From Paraburkholderia oxyphila NBRC 105797 (lineage in GTDB: Bacteria > Pseudomonadota > Gammaproteobacteria > Burkholderiales > Burkholderiaceae): a stretch of DNA of 64,000 nt. The notes beneath the pieces are model-generated. The model was not told the DNA's origin. It ran no database searches and saw nothing but the letters and a program-made list of their open reading frames with translations. Positions 16,741 to 25,374 of this stretch are shown here, one piece after another; within the stretch, counting starts at the first letter, position 1; each line of letters begins with the position of its first letter. Position numbers and translations under genes: made by a program. Where the stretch lies: contig NZ_BAYD01000005.1 in the NCBI RefSeq assembly GCF_000685075.1, positions 62,001 to 126,000 on the forward strand. The letters are read 5' to 3'.

Positions 16741-17550
16741 TCAATCGATCGACAAGCGCGCCCCGATCCGGGCAGCGGCGGCGCGAAGATCCTCCAGATG
16801 GCGCGCGGCCATTTCCTCCACTTTGAAGAGGCGCTCGAACCATACGATGTTCACGCACCCGGCAACCGAGCCATCGGGCGCCGCAATGGGCACGGCGAGC
16901 GCGGACAAACCGTCGTTGTACTGCGTGCGCGACTGGTCGTACGAGCCGCCAAAGTTGCGTTCGCGCGCACCATAGCCGAGGCGGCGCGTTTCATTGAGCA
17001 ATTGCCGCACGTAGCGCCGATCGTGCGCGCGCTCGTCGCCGGGACGCTGACCCAGCCGCAGGGCTTCGAGCAAGGACTCGCGTTCCTCGTCGGGGCAGAA
17101 CGCGAGATACGCGCGCCCGACAGCCGAGCGCAGCATGTTGATCTCATAGCCGAGCTTGTCGCGGTTGACGACGAAGTACGAGCGCGTGCGGTTCGACTCG
17201 CACAGCGCCATTGTCGTGCCGCGCCGCACGGCGAGGTCCGATGGCCAGAGAATGCGGCTCTGCAACTGGTCCAGCTCCGTGACCGCGCATTCGATCAGAT
17301 GGTCCACCCGATCGAGGCGGCGCGCGCGCGCCTGCAGCGTGTAGCTCGGGCGAAAGAGCCCATCGGCCAGCCGCTGCCAGATCAGCCCCTGGCGCTCTAA
17401 CGTCAGAAGAATGCGCAGCAAGGTGGCCTTCGGAATGCCTGTGTGCATATGCAGGTCGTGCAGGCTCGCCGCCTGAAGCTCTTGCAGGGTCTTGAGCGTG
17501 ACGAGGCCGCGTTCGAGGGCGTCGATGGTCTTGACTTTGGGGGACCACAT
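16741..17550 (-). CDS. IclR family transcriptional regulator
   Basis: 269 residues with an N-terminal winged HTH (TLKTLQELQAASLHDLHMHTGIPKATLLRILLTLERQGLI) and a C-terminal GAF-like IclR effector domain (LGYEINMLRSAVGRAYLAFCPDEERESLLEAL; LGYGARERNFGG; ALAVPIAAPDGSVAGCVNIVW). It is divergent from the sulfatase-TRAP genes, with a perfect 15-bp palindrome between them, and so is the probable regulator of that unit. Confidence 0.92.
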   Translation of the reverse strand: MWSPKVKTIDALERGLVTLKTLQELQAASLHDLHMHTGIPKATLLRILLTLERQGLIWQRLADGLFRPSYTLQARARRLDRVDHLIECAVTELDQLQSRILWPSDLAVRRGTTMALCESNRTRSYFVVNRDKLGYEINMLRSAVGRAYLAFCPDEERESLLEALRLGQRPGDERAHDRRYVRQLLNETRRLGYGARERNFGGSYDQSRTQYNDGLSALAVPIAAPDGSVAGCVNIVWFERLFKVEEMAARHLEDLRAAAARIGARLSID

Positions 17551-17566
17551 GGCCGAATCCGGTGCG

Positions 17567-17581
17567 TTTCACTGAGTGAAA
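17567..17581. promoter_or_regulatory. Perfect palindrome TTTCACTGAGTGAAA, candidate IclR operator
   Basis: A 15-bp perfect palindrome lies 17 bp upstream of the iclR start and 71 bp upstream of the sulfatase start. IclR-family dimers bind palindromes of this size, and no second copy was noticed in the window. Confidence 0.6.
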
Positions 17582-17651
17582 TCTTCTCAGAAATCGCTGG
17601 GTTGCGCTCCAGGGCTGTTCTACGCTTGCCTTCATCAAAAGGAGATAAGCG

Positions 17652-19232
17652 ATGGAGACAGTCAAGAATATCTTGTTCGTCATGTGCGACCAGTTGCGTT
17701 GGGACTATCTGTCCTGCTATGGCCACCCGACGCTGCAAACACCCCATATCGATGCGCTCGCGCGGCGTGGCGTGCGCTTCGAGCGCGCGTACGTGCAAAG
17801 TCCCGTTTGCGGGCCGTCGCGCATGTCGTACTACACGGGCCGCTACGTGGCGAGCCACCGCGCGTACTGGAACTTCGTGCCACTGCCCGTTGGCGAACTG
17901 ACGCTTGGCGATTACCTGCGCACGCGCGGCATGCGCGTCGCGCTGGCGGGCAAGACCCACATGGTCGCCGACAAGGCGGGCATGCAGCGGCTCGGCATGA
18001 ACCCGGAGTCGCCGGGCGCGGTGCTGGTGGAGCAGTGCGGCTTCGAGCCGTTCGATCGCGACGACGGCATCCATCCGGGCCTCTTCGGCGCCCGCGTGGA
18101 AACGCCGTATTGCGATTACCTGCGCAGCAAGGGCTATGAGGGCGATAATCCCTGGCATGACTACGCAAATTCGGCCGAAGGCGAGAACGGGGAGATTCTG
18201 AGCGGCTGGAAGATGCGCCACGCGGCAAAGCCCGCGCGCATCAGCGAGGCGCATTCGGAAACGCCGTACATGATCGACCGCGCGATGGCCTTCATCCGTG
18301 AGCAGGGCGACGCGCCCTGGTGCCTGCATCTGAGTCTGATCAAGCCACATTGGCCGTACATGGCGCCGGCGCCCTACAACGACATGTATGGTCCCGATGA
18401 CGTCAAGCCCGCCGTGCGGACGCTCGACGAACGCGAGCGCCCGCACCCGGTCTTCGGCGCGTTCATGAAGCACGACGAAAGCGTGAGCTTCACGCGCGAC
18501 GAAGTGCGCGAGACGGTCATTCCCACCTACATGGGGCTCGTGAAGCAGGTCGACGATCATCTCGGCCGCCTGTTCGCGTTCCTGCGCGAAACTGGCCGCG
18601 AACAGGACACGATGATCGTGTTCACGAGCGACCACGGCGACTACCTGGGCGACCACTGGCTCGGCGAGAAGGAGCTCTTTCACGATGCATCTTCGCGCGT
18701 GCCGCTCATCATCCATGATCCGCGCCCTGAAGCCGATGCCACGCGCGGCACGGTGGAGCGGCGGCTCGTGGAGGCAATCGACCTGCTGCCCACCTTCCTC
18801 GAAGCGGCTGGCGTGGCGGTCCCCGACCATATCGTGGAGGGGCGCTCTTTGCAGCCCTTGCTGCATGGCGCGCGTGACGTGCCGTGGCGCGATGCCGTTT
18901 TCAGCGAGTTCGATTACTCGTTCCGTTCGCGCACGCGCACGCTGCTTGGCCGCGGTCTCGACGGCTGCCGTTGCTTCATGGTGTTCGACGGTCGCTGGAA
19001 ATACATTCACTACGATGGCTTCGCGCCACAACTGTTCGATCTCGCGGCCGATCCCGACGAGTTGAACGACCTGGGCCGCGACGCACAGCATGCGAGCGTG
19101 CGCGCCGAACTGCACGAACGCCTGTTCGACTGGCTGCGCCACCGTACCTTGCGGCAGACGGCGCCCGCACGCTTCGTCGAGCGCTGGACCGAGGTCTCGG
19201 AGAAGGGCGGCATCGTGCTAGGCGACTGGTAG
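17652..19232 (+). CDS. Sulfatase family hydrolase (arylsulfatase / phosphonate monoesterase-like)
   Basis: 526 residues, started from the ATG at 17652 with AGGAGA seven to eight bases upstream. The formylglycine motif C-X-P-S-R is intact as CGPSR with Cys53. Metal-binding residues are seen in FVMCDQLRWDYLSCYG (Asp13) and TSDHGDYLGDH, followed by GEKELFHDASSRVPLIIHDP, the arrangement of type I sulfatases and phosphonate monoester hydrolases. No signal peptide is present, so it is cytoplasmic. A formylglycine-generating enzyme is not in the window. The TRAP genes 80 bp downstream likely import the substrate, suggesting an organic-acid sulfate ester or phospho-/phosphonate monoester. Confidence 0.9.
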   Translation: METVKNILFVMCDQLRWDYLSCYGHPTLQTPHIDALARRGVRFERAYVQSPVCGPSRMSYYTGRYVASHRAYWNFVPLPVGELTLGDYLRTRGMRVALAGKTHMVADKAGMQRLGMNPESPGAVLVEQCGFEPFDRDDGIHPGLFGARVETPYCDYLRSKGYEGDNPWHDYANSAEGENGEILSGWKMRHAAKPARISEAHSETPYMIDRAMAFIREQGDAPWCLHLSLIKPHWPYMAPAPYNDMYGPDDVKPAVRTLDERERPHPVFGAFMKHDESVSFTRDEVRETVIPTYMGLVKQVDDHLGRLFAFLRETGREQDTMIVFTSDHGDYLGDHWLGEKELFHDASSRVPLIIHDPRPEADATRGTVERRLVEAIDLLPTFLEAAGVAVPDHIVEGRSLQPLLHGARDVPWRDAVFSEFDYSFRSRTRTLLGRGLDGCRCFMVFDGRWKYIHYDGFAPQLFDLAADPDELNDLGRDAQHASVRAELHERLFDWLRHRTLRQTAPARFVERWTEVSEKGGIVLGDW

Positions 19233-19314
19233 CGGCGCAACGCGGCACGAAGGGGCGCCGGCGCCCCCCGCAGCGCTCAGGCCGGCCAATCAATTCTTAT
19301 AAGCAGGAGACACC

Positions 19315-20331
19315 ATGTACCGCCTCATCGCAGCCCCTCTCGTGGCGCTGGCGATGGCGTTACCGGCCATGGCGCACGCCGCCACGACGCTGGTCGTCAA
19401 CGCCTTTCTGCCGCCGCAGCATATCTTCAACGTCGAGGTCATGAAGCCGTGGGCCGAGGACGTCGAGCGCGCCACGCAGGGGCGCGTCAAGATCGTGTTT
19501 CCGCCCACCAGCATCGGCTCGCCGCAGCAGCAGTGGGACGTCGTGCGCAAGCGCATCGTGGACGGCGCATACATCTTCAACGGCCTCATCCAGAACAAGG
19601 CGAGTCTCGTGCAGCTCGCGCACCTGCCGCTCGGCTCCGCTTCCTCCGAGGGCATGTCGGTCGCGCTCTGGCGCACCAACGAGAAGTACTTCGCAAAGGC
19701 CGGCCAGTATCGCGACGTTCATCTGCTCGCGCTCGTCGTGTTTCCGGCCGGCGAGATCTACAGCCTCAAGCAGCCCGTCACGTCGCTTCAGGCGATACGC
19801 GGCGTGAAATACTGGGCACTGCCAGGCGTTGCCTCGACGCTGATGGATCGTGGTGGCGCAGGCGTGGTCGCCACGCCCGCCGCGAAAATGAGCGAGCTGG
19901 TGGCAGGCGGCACCGTGGACGGCTTCGCCGGCATTCCGGAGATGGATGCCGCGCGCTTCAACGTGGTCCGCTATGCTCGCTTCGAGACGAGCGTACCCGG
20001 CGGCATCACCGCGCCAAGCTTCTCGCTCTTCGTGAACAAGCAGGTGTGGGCGTCGATTGCGCCGGCGGACCGTGCGGCCATCACGGCGCTCTCGGGCGAA
20101 GCGTTCGCGCACCGGATGGCCGTGATCGACGCGGCGAACGAACAGGCGCGCGAACACGCCGTGGCGAACGGACTCAAGCTGATCGATCCACCACCCGCGT
20201 TCGTCGCGGCACTGCGGGTGCTGGCACAGCCGATGGACGCGCAATGGATTGCGCAGGCGGATCATCTGAATGTGGACGGCGCGGCAGCACTCGCTTACTA
20301 CCGTGACGAAGCAAAGCAGGAGGCAAGATGA
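19315..20331 (+). CDS. TRAP transporter solute-binding protein (DctP type)
   Basis: 338 residues. A signal peptide occupies residues 1-22 (LVALAMALPAMAHA). The mature protein has the DctP fold with VNAFLPPQHIFNVEVMKPWAEDVER at the start and MSELVAGGTVDGFAGIPEMDAARF in the hinge region. The usual arginine that clamps a substrate carboxylate cannot be assigned with certainty by eye. AGGAG precedes the ATG by six bases. First gene of a complete TRAP set; its stop overlaps the next start. Confidence 0.92.
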   Translation: MYRLIAAPLVALAMALPAMAHAATTLVVNAFLPPQHIFNVEVMKPWAEDVERATQGRVKIVFPPTSIGSPQQQWDVVRKRIVDGAYIFNGLIQNKASLVQLAHLPLGSASSEGMSVALWRTNEKYFAKAGQYRDVHLLALVVFPAGEIYSLKQPVTSLQAIRGVKYWALPGVASTLMDRGGAGVVATPAAKMSELVAGGTVDGFAGIPEMDAARFNVVRYARFETSVPGGITAPSFSLFVNKQVWASIAPADRAAITALSGEAFAHRMAVIDAANEQAREHAVANGLKLIDPPPAFVAALRVLAQPMDAQWIAQADHLNVDGAAALAYYRDEAKQEAR

Positions 20332-20888
20332 GCCACGCGAATCCTTCCGCGGCATTGCATCCGCCTGGAGTGCTCGCCGATGGCGCGAGCGGCCGCCGCG
20401 AGCGCGTTGCCTCACGCTGGCTGCGGCGCGCGCTCGGCGCAGTCGTGGCGCTCGTGCTGCTCGCGATCATGGGCCTCACGTTTTGCGATGTGTTCATGCG
20501 TTACTGGTTCGCCGCGCCGATACGCGGCGCATCCGAGATCGTGCGCTTCGGCATGGCGATCCTCATATTCTCGGCGTTTCCGCTCGTCACGCAGGGCCAG
20601 CAACACATTACGGTGAATCTGCTGCAAGGGCGCTTCGGGCGCATGGGCAGCTGGCTGCAACAGCTGTTCGTGCTGCTCGTGAGCCTCGCGGCAGTCGGCA
20701 TCATGGCCTGGCAGCTCGCCAGCGACGGCGCCGACCTCGCCCGCAACCGCATCACCACGACCGTGCTCGAGTGGCCGCTCGCGCCGCTCAGTGACTACAT
20801 GAGCGCGCTCTCCGGCGTCACGCTGCTGGTGCTGTTTGCGCTCACGCTAGACCATCTCGCCGCGCTCGGCCGCAAGGAATCGCCATGA
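20328..20888 (+). CDS. TRAP transporter small permease (DctQ type)
   Basis: 186 residues with about four transmembrane helices (VVALVLLAIMGLTFCDVFMRYW; ILIFSAFPLVTQGQQHITVNL; LQQLFVLLVSLAAVGIMAW; MSALSGVTLLVLFALTL). The start overlaps the solute-binding gene and the stop overlaps the large permease gene (ATGA), showing tight coupling. Confidence 0.92.
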   Translation: MSHANPSAALHPPGVLADGASGRRERVASRWLRRALGAVVALVLLAIMGLTFCDVFMRYWFAAPIRGASEIVRFGMAILIFSAFPLVTQGQQHITVNLLQGRFGRMGSWLQQLFVLLVSLAAVGIMAWQLASDGADLARNRITTTVLEWPLAPLSDYMSALSGVTLLVLFALTLDHLAALGRKESP

Positions 20889-22177
20889 CACTCGCCCTTT
20901 CCGGCTTCGCCGCCGTCTTGCTGTTCGCGTTCGTGGGCGTGCCGCTCGGCTTCGCGATGCTCAGCATCGGCGTGGGCTGCTTCGCGCTGATCCGCGGCTG
21001 GGAACCCGCGCTCGCCATGGCCGGCATGACGATCGCCGACCTCGCGGCCAACGAGAACCTCTCGGTGCTGCCCATGTTCATCCTGATGGGCACCTTCATC
21101 TACAAGGCGGATCTTGCCGAGGAGCTCTACGACGCGGCCAACGCATGGATCGGCCACTTCAAGGGCGGACTCGCGCACGCCACGGTGCTGGCCTGCGCGG
21201 GCTTTGCGTCCATGTCGGGCAGTTCGATCGCCACGGCCGCCACCATGACGAAGGTCGCAATGCCGCCGATGCGCCGCCACCGCTACGCGGACAGTCTCGC
21301 CGCCGGCTGTGTGAGTTCGGGCGGCACGCTGGGCGCGCTGATTCCGCCGAGCTTTCCGCTGCTTATCTATGGTGTCCTGACCGATCAGGATATCGGCAAG
21401 CTCTTCATCGCGGGCATCGGCCCCGGGCTCCTGCTGGGCGCGCTGTTCCTGCTGTCGATCTGGTGGACCGTGCGCCGCGATCCGGCCAAAGGCCCACGAG
21501 GCGAGCGCGTGGACTGGCGCACGCGCTTCGTCAAGCTCGGCAAGATCTGGGGTGTCCTCGCACTGTTCCTGATCGTGGTGGGTGGCTTGTACGGCGGCGT
21601 CTTCACGGCGACCGAGGCATCGAGCGTGGGCGCGACGGGCTCGCTCGTGTTCGCGGGCCTGCGCCGCAAGCTCAGCTGGACGCTGCTGTTCGACTCGCTG
21701 GTGGAGGCCGGCAAGACGACCGCGATGATCTTCGCGATTGCCTTTGGCGGCATGGTGTTCGCAAACTTCATCACGCTCTCGGGGCTCACCGCCACGCTGG
21801 TTGCCTGGATACACGCGCTGCATTTGCCGCTGCTCGGTGTGATCGCCGTCATCACCTGCATCTATATCGTGCTCGGCTCGCTCATGGAAGCGCTCGCGAT
21901 GATGCTGCTCACCATTCCCGTATTTGCCGCGGTCGTACAGCCGCTGGGCGCGGACATGATCTGGTTCGGCATCTACGTGGCGATGATGATGGAGATCGGC
22001 ATGATTCATCCGCCCGTGGGCATGAACGTGTTCATGGTGAAGACCATGTTGCCCGATCTGTCGATTCGCACCATTTTCAAGGGTACGCTGCCGTTTCTTT
22101 GCGCGAATATCGTTGCGCTCGTCGTGGTGATTCTCGTGCCGGGTATCGCGCTGGAACTGGTCAAGCTCATGCGTTGA
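20885..22177 (+). CDS. TRAP transporter large permease (DctM type)
   Basis: 430 residues with about twelve hydrophobic segments. Characteristic DctM blocks are present: FASMSGSSIATAATMTKVAMPPM, SSGGTLGALIPPSFPLLIYGV, TEASSVGATGSLVFAGLRRK and EIGMIHPPVGMNVFMVKTM. It forms the Na+-coupled translocation channel with DctQ. Last gene of the sulfatase-TRAP unit. Confidence 0.94.
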   Translation: MTLALSGFAAVLLFAFVGVPLGFAMLSIGVGCFALIRGWEPALAMAGMTIADLAANENLSVLPMFILMGTFIYKADLAEELYDAANAWIGHFKGGLAHATVLACAGFASMSGSSIATAATMTKVAMPPMRRHRYADSLAAGCVSSGGTLGALIPPSFPLLIYGVLTDQDIGKLFIAGIGPGLLLGALFLLSIWWTVRRDPAKGPRGERVDWRTRFVKLGKIWGVLALFLIVVGGLYGGVFTATEASSVGATGSLVFAGLRRKLSWTLLFDSLVEAGKTTAMIFAIAFGGMVFANFITLSGLTATLVAWIHALHLPLLGVIAVITCIYIVLGSLMEALAMMLLTIPVFAAVVQPLGADMIWFGIYVAMMMEIGMIHPPVGMNVFMVKTMLPDLSIRTIFKGTLPFLCANIVALVVVILVPGIALELVKLMR

Positions 22178-22195
22178 AGCCGGGGTTTGTCGCGA

Positions 22196-22211
22196 CTCTT
22201 TGTGCAAAGAG
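22196..22211 (+). terminator. Short hairpin after the TRAP operon
   Basis: CTCTTTG and CAAAGAG form a perfect 7-bp stem 19 bases after the dctM stop, in the convergent gap to the ABC genes. No T-run follows, so termination is tentative. Confidence 0.35.
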
Positions 22212-22284
22212 AATGCCGGAATCGCATGACAGCCCATGCGAGCGCGGCGACGTACACGAGCCCATGCCGGCGCGCGACACAAAG

Positions 22285-23043
22285 TCAGAACGTCGGCAGC
22301 GCCTGGGTGAGCGTGGAGACGAAGCGTGCCGTGCGCGCATCGCGCGGGCGAGCAAAGAGCTCTTGCGAGGGGCCGGCCTCGACGATCGTGCCATCCTTGA
22401 GGAAGACAGCGTCGTGCGCGACCGAAGCGGCCAGCCGCAAGTCATGCGTCGCCATCAGCATGGTCGTGCCTTCCTCGGCGAGCTGTCTCAGCACGTCGAC
22501 GACTTCGGCGGAGAGCTCGGGATCGAGCGCCGAGGTCGGCTCGTCGCAGAGCAGCACCTGAGGCGAGGGCGCGAGCGCGCGGGCAATCGCCACGCGCTGC
22601 TGCTGACCGCCCGAGAGCGTGGAGGGCCACGCATGCGCTTTCTGCGCGATGCCGACTTTCGCCAGGAGCGTGGTTGCGCGCTCGCGGGCGCGCGCCTTGT
22701 CCCATTTCAGCACCGTGACGAGTCCTTCCATCACGTTCTCGATCACGCTCAGATGCGGAAACAACTGGAAGTTCTGGAACACCATGCCCGTATGCCGCCG
22801 CACTGAAGCAATCTCGGCATGCGGGAGCTGGCGTTCGCGGCCGAACTCGACACGCGCGTCGCCCACGCTCAGCGCGCCAGCGTCGGGCGTTTCAAGCAGA
22901 TTGATACAGCGTAGCAGTGTGCTCTTGCCGCTGCCGGACGGACCGATCAGCGCGGTGACGCTGCCGGATTTCAGCGTGAGGTCGATATCCGCGAGAACCC
23001 GATGCTCGCCGAACGACTTATGGAGTTTCTCGATACGGATCAT
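22285..23043 (-). CDS. Amino-acid (cystine-type) ABC transporter ATP-binding protein
   Basis: 252 residues from the ATG at 23043; longer open frames run through the permease gene. Walker A is GPSGSGKST (residues 34-42), the ABC signature LSGGQQQR, and Walker B VLLCDEPTSALD with the switch histidine in MATHDLR. The match is to the polar amino acid uptake class (GlnQ/TcyN). Its start overlaps the permease stop. With the permease and binding protein it forms a complete importer beside sulfur genes, suggesting cystine as substrate. Confidence 0.92.
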   Translation of the reverse strand: MIRIEKLHKSFGEHRVLADIDLTLKSGSVTALIGPSGSGKSTLLRCINLLETPDAGALSVGDARVEFGRERQLPHAEIASVRRHTGMVFQNFQLFPHLSVIENVMEGLVTVLKWDKARARERATTLLAKVGIAQKAHAWPSTLSGGQQQRVAIARALAPSPQVLLCDEPTSALDPELSAEVVDVLRQLAEEGTTMLMATHDLRLAASVAHDAVFLKDGTIVEAGPSQELFARPRDARTARFVSTLTQALPTF

Positions 23044-23720
23044 CAGCGCCCCGCAGAAAACAAAGCATGGCGGCCAAAACGCGCCTCGAGCCGCCCTTGT
23101 GCCTGCGAGAGCACGGAGCTGAACACGAGGTAGAGCAGTGCAGCCTCGGTATAGAGAATCAGCGGCTCGTAAGTCACAGCGGCAATGCGCTGCGCAGCCT
23201 GGAAGATTTCGGGCACGGTCAGCACCGCCGCGAGCGACGTGTCCTTCACGAGCGCAATGAACGAGTTCGACAGCGCCGGCAAGGCCACGCGCAGGGCTTG
23301 CGGCAGGATCGCACGGCGCAACGCCTGCGCGCGCGTCATGTTCATTGAATAGGCGGCTTCCCACTGCCCGCGCGGAATCGATTCGATCACGCCGCGGATC
23401 ACTTCCGCGTTATAGGCACCTACGTTGAGCGAAAAGCCGATAATGGCCGCCGTCAGTGGATCGAGCACGATGCCTATGTTAGGCAGTCCGTAGAAGATCA
23501 CGAACAACTGCACGAGTAGCGGCGAGCCGCGAAAGAGCCAGATATAGAAACGCACGGCGGCGACCGCCCAGCGTGGCCCGAACAGGCGCACGAGCGCCGC
23601 GCCGAACGCGAGCGCCATGCCGATTGCGAATGAAGCCAGGGTGAGCGGGACGGTGAAGACCAGTCCCGCTTCAAGCAATGGCCACAACGATTGCGCCATC
23701 AAATGCAGCCATGCCGGCAT
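23043..23720 (-). CDS. Amino-acid (cystine-type) ABC transporter permease
   Basis: 225 residues with about five transmembrane helices and the HisM/TcyB-type cytoplasmic loop (SLNVGAYNAEVIRGVIESIPRGQWEAAYSMNMTRAQALRRAILPQALRVALPALSN), which contacts the ATPase. It overlaps the ATPase gene by the ATGA motif and follows the binding-protein gene by 13 bp. Confidence 0.92.
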   Translation of the reverse strand: MPAWLHLMAQSLWPLLEAGLVFTVPLTLASFAIGMALAFGAALVRLFGPRWAVAAVRFYIWLFRGSPLLVQLFVIFYGLPNIGIVLDPLTAAIIGFSLNVGAYNAEVIRGVIESIPRGQWEAAYSMNMTRAQALRRAILPQALRVALPALSNSFIALVKDTSLAAVLTVPEIFQAAQRIAAVTYEPLILYTEAALLYLVFSSVLSQAQGRLEARFGRHALFSAGR

Positions 23721-23733
23721 CGTTCAATCCGCC

Positions 23734-24513
23734 TTATTGCGAAACGTCTTTGCCGAAATACTTCTGCGAAATGCGCGCATAGGTGCCGTCGGCCTTGATC
23801 TGCGCGAGCGCCTTGTCGATGGCCGCGAGCAACTCCGGGTTGCCCTTGCGGATCAGCACGCCCGACTGATCGTCCGCGGACGAGGTGTCGGTGAACGCGA
23901 CTTTGAGCTTGGCGTCGGGCTTGTGCTTCTGGAAGTCGAGGAACGAGAGCGAGTCGTTGACGGTGGCGTCCACCCGGCCCGAGGTCAGCAGATCGATCGA
24001 CTCGTTGAAGCCCTGCACTGGCACGACATCGGCGCCGTGCGACGCGGCGAGCTTGCCGAAGTTGCTGGTCAGCGTATTGGCCGACTTCTTCCCCTTCAGG
24101 TCGTCGAACGAATGGATGGTGGTGTTATCCGAGCGCACGATCAGCACGGCATGCGTGGCGATGTAGGGCGTCGAGAAGTCGTACTTCTCCTTGCGTGCAT
24201 CGGTGATCGACACCTCGTTGATGACCGCGTCGTAGCGGTTGACGTCGAGGCCGGCAATCAGGCCGTCCCACTTGCCCTCGATGAACTGTGGCTTCACGCC
24301 GAGCCGTTGCGCGATCGCCGTGGCAATGTCGACATCGAAGCCCGTCAGCTTGCCCGATGCATCGTGGTAGGTGAACGGCGCGTAAGTGCCTTCGGTGCCG
24401 ACGCGAAACACGCCGGATGCCTTGACTTGTGCGAGGTCGTCGGCGGCGAGGGCCGGTGCGGTAGCGGCGACCGAAAGGAGCGCGGCGAGGAGAACGGAGC
24501 GGATGGCTTTCAT
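23734..24513 (-). CDS. Amino-acid (cystine-type) ABC transporter substrate-binding protein
   Basis: 259 residues from the ATG at 24513. Signal peptide 1-24 (VLLAALLSVAATAPALA). The mature part is a type II periplasmic binding protein of the FliY/TcyA kind: GVFRVGTEGTYAPFTYHDASGKLTGFDVDIATAIAQRLG and the downstream FIEGKWDGLIAGLDVNRYDAVINEVSITDARKEKYDFSTPYI. Cystine specificity is inferred from neighbouring rhodanese, serine acetyltransferase and cysteine desulfurase genes and the FliY-like pattern; another polar amino acid remains possible. Confidence 0.88.
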   Translation of the reverse strand: MKAIRSVLLAALLSVAATAPALAADDLAQVKASGVFRVGTEGTYAPFTYHDASGKLTGFDVDIATAIAQRLGVKPQFIEGKWDGLIAGLDVNRYDAVINEVSITDARKEKYDFSTPYIATHAVLIVRSDNTTIHSFDDLKGKKSANTLTSNFGKLAASHGADVVPVQGFNESIDLLTSGRVDATVNDSLSFLDFQKHKPDAKLKVAFTDTSSADDQSGVLIRKGNPELLAAIDKALAQIKADGTYARISQKYFGKDVSQ

Positions 24514-24848
24514 GATTGAAATGTTCTGATGTGAGAGGTCAGCTTCAGCGTCAAAGTGAGTGACCGATTCTACGAGGCGCGCGCGCGGCCGCAAAACAGC
24601 CACATTCGCTATGCATATGCGCTGGCGGAATATCACGACGCATCTTTGTGGCTGCACAGCGCCAGCCCGGCTCATCCGCAATGGCTTTCGAGCTGACGCC
24701 ATTGCATCTGACGCGGATGCTCATTTGGATAGCATTTTTAATTGGTTGGAAGCGCGCCGCCTTGCTCGCATAGTGCAATCGTGATGGCTAAAGGCGGCAA
24801 CCCATAAAAGGTTCGGATGCGTGCCGCCAACACGATATGGAGACACTG
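24514..24848. other. Divergent intergenic region, ABC importer / sulfur operon
   Basis: 335 bp separate the two divergent units. It contains an AT-rich patch at 24725-24745. Promoters for both sides should lie here, but no hexamer pair or CysB-like site could be fixed by eye. No gene fragment was recognised. Confidence 0.5.
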
Positions 24849-25316
24849 ATGACAGTGGAACTGCAGGAAAAGCCGCTGCACGCGGCACTCGAAGCGGCAC
24901 GCGGCAACGCACAGGCGGCCGGGCTGCCGTATGCGGGAAGCGTGACGCCGCAGCAGGCGTGGGCGCTCCACCAGGGGGGCGAGGCCGTGCTCGTGGATGT
25001 GCGCAGCAGCGAGGAGCGCAAGTTCGTCGGCCACGTGCCGGGCACCTTGCATGTCGCCTGGGCGACCGGAACGAGCCTCACGCGCAATCCGCGCTTTGTT
25101 CGCGAGCTGGAGGCGAAGACGGGCAAGGGCGCCGCGCTCGTGCTGCTGTGCCGCAGCGGCAACCGCTCGGCGCAGGCCGCGGAGGCGGCCGCCAAGGCGG
25201 GCTTTACGCAGGTATTCAACGTCACCGAAGGTTTCGAAGGCGACCTCGACGAGACGGGGCATCGCGGCTCGAGCAACGGCTGGCGTTTTCACGGCTTGCC
25301 ATGGGTGCAGGACTAG
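24849..25316 (+). CDS. Rhodanese-like sulfurtransferase
   Basis: 155 residues from the ATG at 24849, which has GGAG six bases upstream; the ATG at 24837 lacks a ribosome site. A single rhodanese domain: LVDVRSSEERKFVGHVPGTLHVAW and the active-site loop CRSGNRS with Cys101 as the persulfide carrier. Such proteins move sulfane sulfur between donors and acceptors. First gene of a sulfur operon that continues with serine acetyltransferase and a small HTH protein, next to the encapsulin genes. It may pass sulfur to or from the encapsulated cysteine desulfurase (inference). Confidence 0.92.
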   Translation: MTVELQEKPLHAALEAARGNAQAAGLPYAGSVTPQQAWALHQGGEAVLVDVRSSEERKFVGHVPGTLHVAWATGTSLTRNPRFVRELEAKTGKGAALVLLCRSGNRSAQAAEAAAKAGFTQVFNVTEGFEGDLDETGHRGSSNGWRFHGLPWVQD

Positions 25317-25374
25317 CAAGACCTGCTCACCCGTGCGCCGGATCATTCATACGAATAACAAAGAGAGAACTGGC

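Noticed and set aside
20795..22282. Long minus-strand frame opposite the TRAP large permease
   Set aside because: The composition (His, Arg, Glu, Gln-rich) is that of antisense shadow; the plus strand encodes a clear DctM.
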